NCBI GenBank assembly: GCA_959020035.1
Contig: CAUEQX010000099.1
Coordinates: 1-6,855, forward strand
Direction of reading: 5' to 3'
Length of the DNA: 6,855 nt
Origin: an uncultured Collinsella sp.
Lineage (GTDB): Bacteria > Actinomycetota > Coriobacteriia > Coriobacteriales > Coriobacteriaceae
The notes beneath the pieces are model-generated. The model searched no databases. It saw only the letters and a program-made list of their open reading frames with translations, and was not told the DNA's origin. How positions within the stretch are numbered: the stretch's first letter is position 1; the number at the start of each line of letters is the position of its first letter. Of the stretch, positions 4,982 to 6,855 are shown one piece after another. The position numbers and the translations under genes were made by a program.

Positions 4982-6855
4982 TTAACGCTTGCTGCGCTTG
5001 GCGAGACGGTGCTCCACCTTGGTGACGATGTGGATGAGCGGAATCGTCACGACCAGATAGTAAAGTGCGGCGCAAATGTAGGGCGTAATGTTGCCCGTGG
5101 TGGCCGTGAGGTTTTTGGAGAACAGCATGAGCTCCATGACGCCAACGCTCGAAAGCAGTGACGTGTCCTTGTACAGCATAACGAACTCGCTGGTCATAGT
5201 CGGTATAACGCAACGTACGGCCTGCGGGATCACGATGCGCGACATAACTTGGGACCAAGTCATGCCAAGCGAGTAGGCGGCTTCCGCTTGACCATGCGGT
5301 ACGCTCTCGATACCGGCACGGAAAATCTCGGCAAGATAGGCCGAGCAGTTGATGGCGAGCACGCCGACGCCGAGCGGCAGATTGGGCACGTTGAGACCGA
5401 TCATAGGGAACCCAAAGAACGCAATGTAGATCTGCAGGAAGAGCGGGGTTCCACGCAGGACGTTGATGTATGTCACGGCGATGCCGCGCAGCATACGACT
5501 ATGACTGATTTTCATAAAGGCAAACAGCAAGCCGATGGGGATGGCGAGCGGAAAACCGATAGCGGTCACGGCAAGTGCTATGCCCCAGCCCCTAAAGAGC
5601 GAGGCGATTGAGGTGACGATAATCTGCGGCTTGCAGAACATGCCCAAAAACGGGTTGGAGTTCCACGCGGCAACCCAAGGCTGGGCATCGAGCCAGGCGA
5701 CGATTTCTTGCACCATGGTGCTCTCCGAGACGCTGATGGTGGGGCTCTCGGGAAGATCTCGCTTGTCGCCGTCGGCGACATAGCTGCCGGTGACGGCATA
5801 GGCACCCGCGTTGCTCGGGAATACGACGTCGGGGACGACAACGCGAATCTGCGAGCCGGCAGCGACGGGATCGGCGAACTTGATGACGAGCTTTGAACCG
5901 TCCAGCGAGCACGATGCCTTGACACCCGTCTGGTTCAGTCCGTCGAGCAGCGTGACCTTAACATCGGTGCTCTCAAACGATCCGCCCTCGGGCAGCTCAA
6001 ACTCAATTTGCGAAACGTTGCCCTCGTCGCTACCCGTTGTCGCTTCCCAGGTCAGGCGGGTTGCGATGCCGCCGAGCACGCCGTTGCCGCTGTCTTCGTT
6101 TGACTTGGCGGTCGCCGAGGTGACGGCAAGTGAAGCGCCCGTCGCGTCGTCTGAGCTCGAGACATCCTTGTTATCGGCCCCGCTCGTGGGTGCCATGCCA
6201 AACCACTTCTCGTACAGTTTGTCATAGGCACCGGAGCTCTTGATCTTGGCAAGGGCATCGTTGATGGCCTGTGTCAGCCCGGGGTTGTCTTTAGAGACGG
6301 CAATGCCAAACTGCTCGCCCGTCGGAACCTCTTTGATGATCTCCATACCGGTAAAGGAGTTCGAAACCATCCACTGCTCAACGGGCAGGTCGCATACGAC
6401 CGCCTGGCACTGACCACTCATGACGGCGGTGAAGGCTGCCGTCCAGTCGTCAAAGTTGACGGTGGTTGCCTGCGGCAGGTTCTCGATTGCCCACTCCTCG
6501 GACGTGGTGCCCGACTGCACGGCAATTTTGACGCCCGGTGCGTTGAGGCTATCGACCGTGTCGTATCCAGTGTTCTTTGCAACTGCGACGCCCTGATTGG
6601 AGTCGATATAGGGGTCGGTGAAGTCGACCTCTTCCTTGCGCTCGTCGGTAATCGTGATGTTGCATGCGCCGACATCGGTCTTTACACCCTGTTTGACCAT
6701 GGGGATAATGCCGTCGAACTTTTGCGCCGGCAAGTAGTTGAGCTCCAGACCGAGCTCGTCTGCGATCATGCCCATGAGTTCATAGGTAAAGCCTTGATCC
6801 TCGCCGGAATCGTTGACGTATTCAAACGGGGGCGTGGCCAAGTCACTTGCGACGG
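4982..6855 (-). CDS. Amino-acid ABC transporter, fused substrate-binding protein and permease, with an extra middle domain (5' partial)
   Basis: The 3' part (624 codons) of a gene entering from the right edge; the stop is TAA 4984-4982. Residues are counted from the codon at 6841-6839. Residues 1-216 are a family 3 solute-binding domain: PPFEYVN, then NITITDERKEEVDFTDPY with R68 as the likely carboxylate-binding arginine, ending AYDKLYEKWFG. A Ser/Ala/Asp linker follows (217-275). Residues 276-372 are a beta-rich domain I do not recognise. Residues about 405-610 are a HisM/GlnP-type permease: RGTPLFLQ at 463-470, about five membrane helices, and the EAA loop (E520-A-A, G526, P539) that contacts the ATPase. 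It would import a polar amino acid such as glutamine, glutamate or arginine; which one cannot be told. The signal peptide and first strand are off-window, perhaps 30-60 residues. GlnP proteins of Firmicutes show the same binding-domain/permease fusion, but with directly tandem binding domains. No ATPase gene lies downstream before the terminator at 4917-4960. Confidence 0.9.
   Translation of the reverse strand, partial: VASDLATPPFEYVNDSGEDQGFTYELMGMIADELGLELNYLPAQKFDGIIPMVKQGVKTDVGACNITITDERKEEVDFTDPYIDSNQGVAVAKNTGYDTVDSLNAPGVKIAVQSGTTSEEWAIENLPQATTVNFDDWTAAFTAVMSGQCQAVVCDLPVEQWMVSNSFTGMEIIKEVPTGEQFGIAVSKDNPGLTQAINDALAKIKSSGAYDKLYEKWFGMAPTSGADNKDVSSSDDATGASLAVTSATAKSNEDSGNGVLGGIATRLTWEATTGSDEGNVSQIEFELPEGGSFESTDVKVTLLDGLNQTGVKASCSLDGSKLVIKFADPVAAGSQIRVVVPDVVFPSNAGAYAVTGSYVADGDKRDLPESPTISVSESTMVQEIVAWLDAQPWVAAWNSNPFLGMFCKPQIIVTSIASLFRGWGIALAVTAIGFPLAIPIGLLFAFMKISHSRMLRGIAVTYINVLRGTPLFLQIYIAFFGFPMIGLNVPNLPLGVGVLAINCSAYLAEIFRAGIESVPHGQAEAAYSLGMTWSQVMSRIVIPQAVRCVIPTMTSEFVMLYKDTSLLSSVGVMELMLFSKNLTATTGNITPYICAALYYLVVTIPLIHIVTKVEHRLAKRSKR

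Overview
The window is high-GC, densely coded bacterial DNA. The ArgJ-ArgB-ArgD order, the style of the proteins, a tRNA gene with an encoded CCA and an AT-rich island only in one leader suggest a Coriobacteriia-type actinobacterium, with a Collinsella-like gut organism as my best guess. That assignment is from recognition only; no marker gene is present to prove it.

Layout. On the + strand, positions 1-2652 hold the end of argJ, then complete argB and argD, with 81- and 69-base gaps and a clear ribosome binding site before argB and argD. This is the middle of an arginine biosynthesis operon of the cyclic (acetyl-recycling) type. Positions 2653-2789 are a short convergent intergenic region packed with small hairpins. 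These include a 13-base copy of a tRNA T-arm sequence and a strong terminator oriented for the minus strand. On the minus strand follow a tRNA-Val(UAC) gene (2790-2865), a glutamine-dependent asparagine synthetase gene asnB (2923-4791), an AT-rich leader/promoter region with a terminator (4792-4981), and a gene running off the right edge (4982-6855). That last gene encodes an amino-acid ABC transporter in which the substrate-binding protein and the permease are one polypeptide.

How the parts work together. ArgJ makes N-acetylglutamate by moving acetyl from N-acetylornithine to glutamate. ArgB phosphorylates it, and ArgD (after ArgC, not in this window) transaminates the semialdehyde. ArgB carries the signature of arginine-inhibited kinases, so it is the likely feedback point. 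On the other strand, a polar amino-acid importer lies upstream of asparagine synthetase, but a strong terminator separates them, so they are probably two transcription units.

Nothing here is a wholly new system. The points most worth a second look are a beta-rich extra domain of about 100 residues plus a linker between the binding and membrane parts of the transporter, an Ala/Asp-rich insertion of about 33 residues in ArgD, the hairpin cluster with the tRNA T-arm mimic, and a possible pairing switch over the asnB ribosome binding site.
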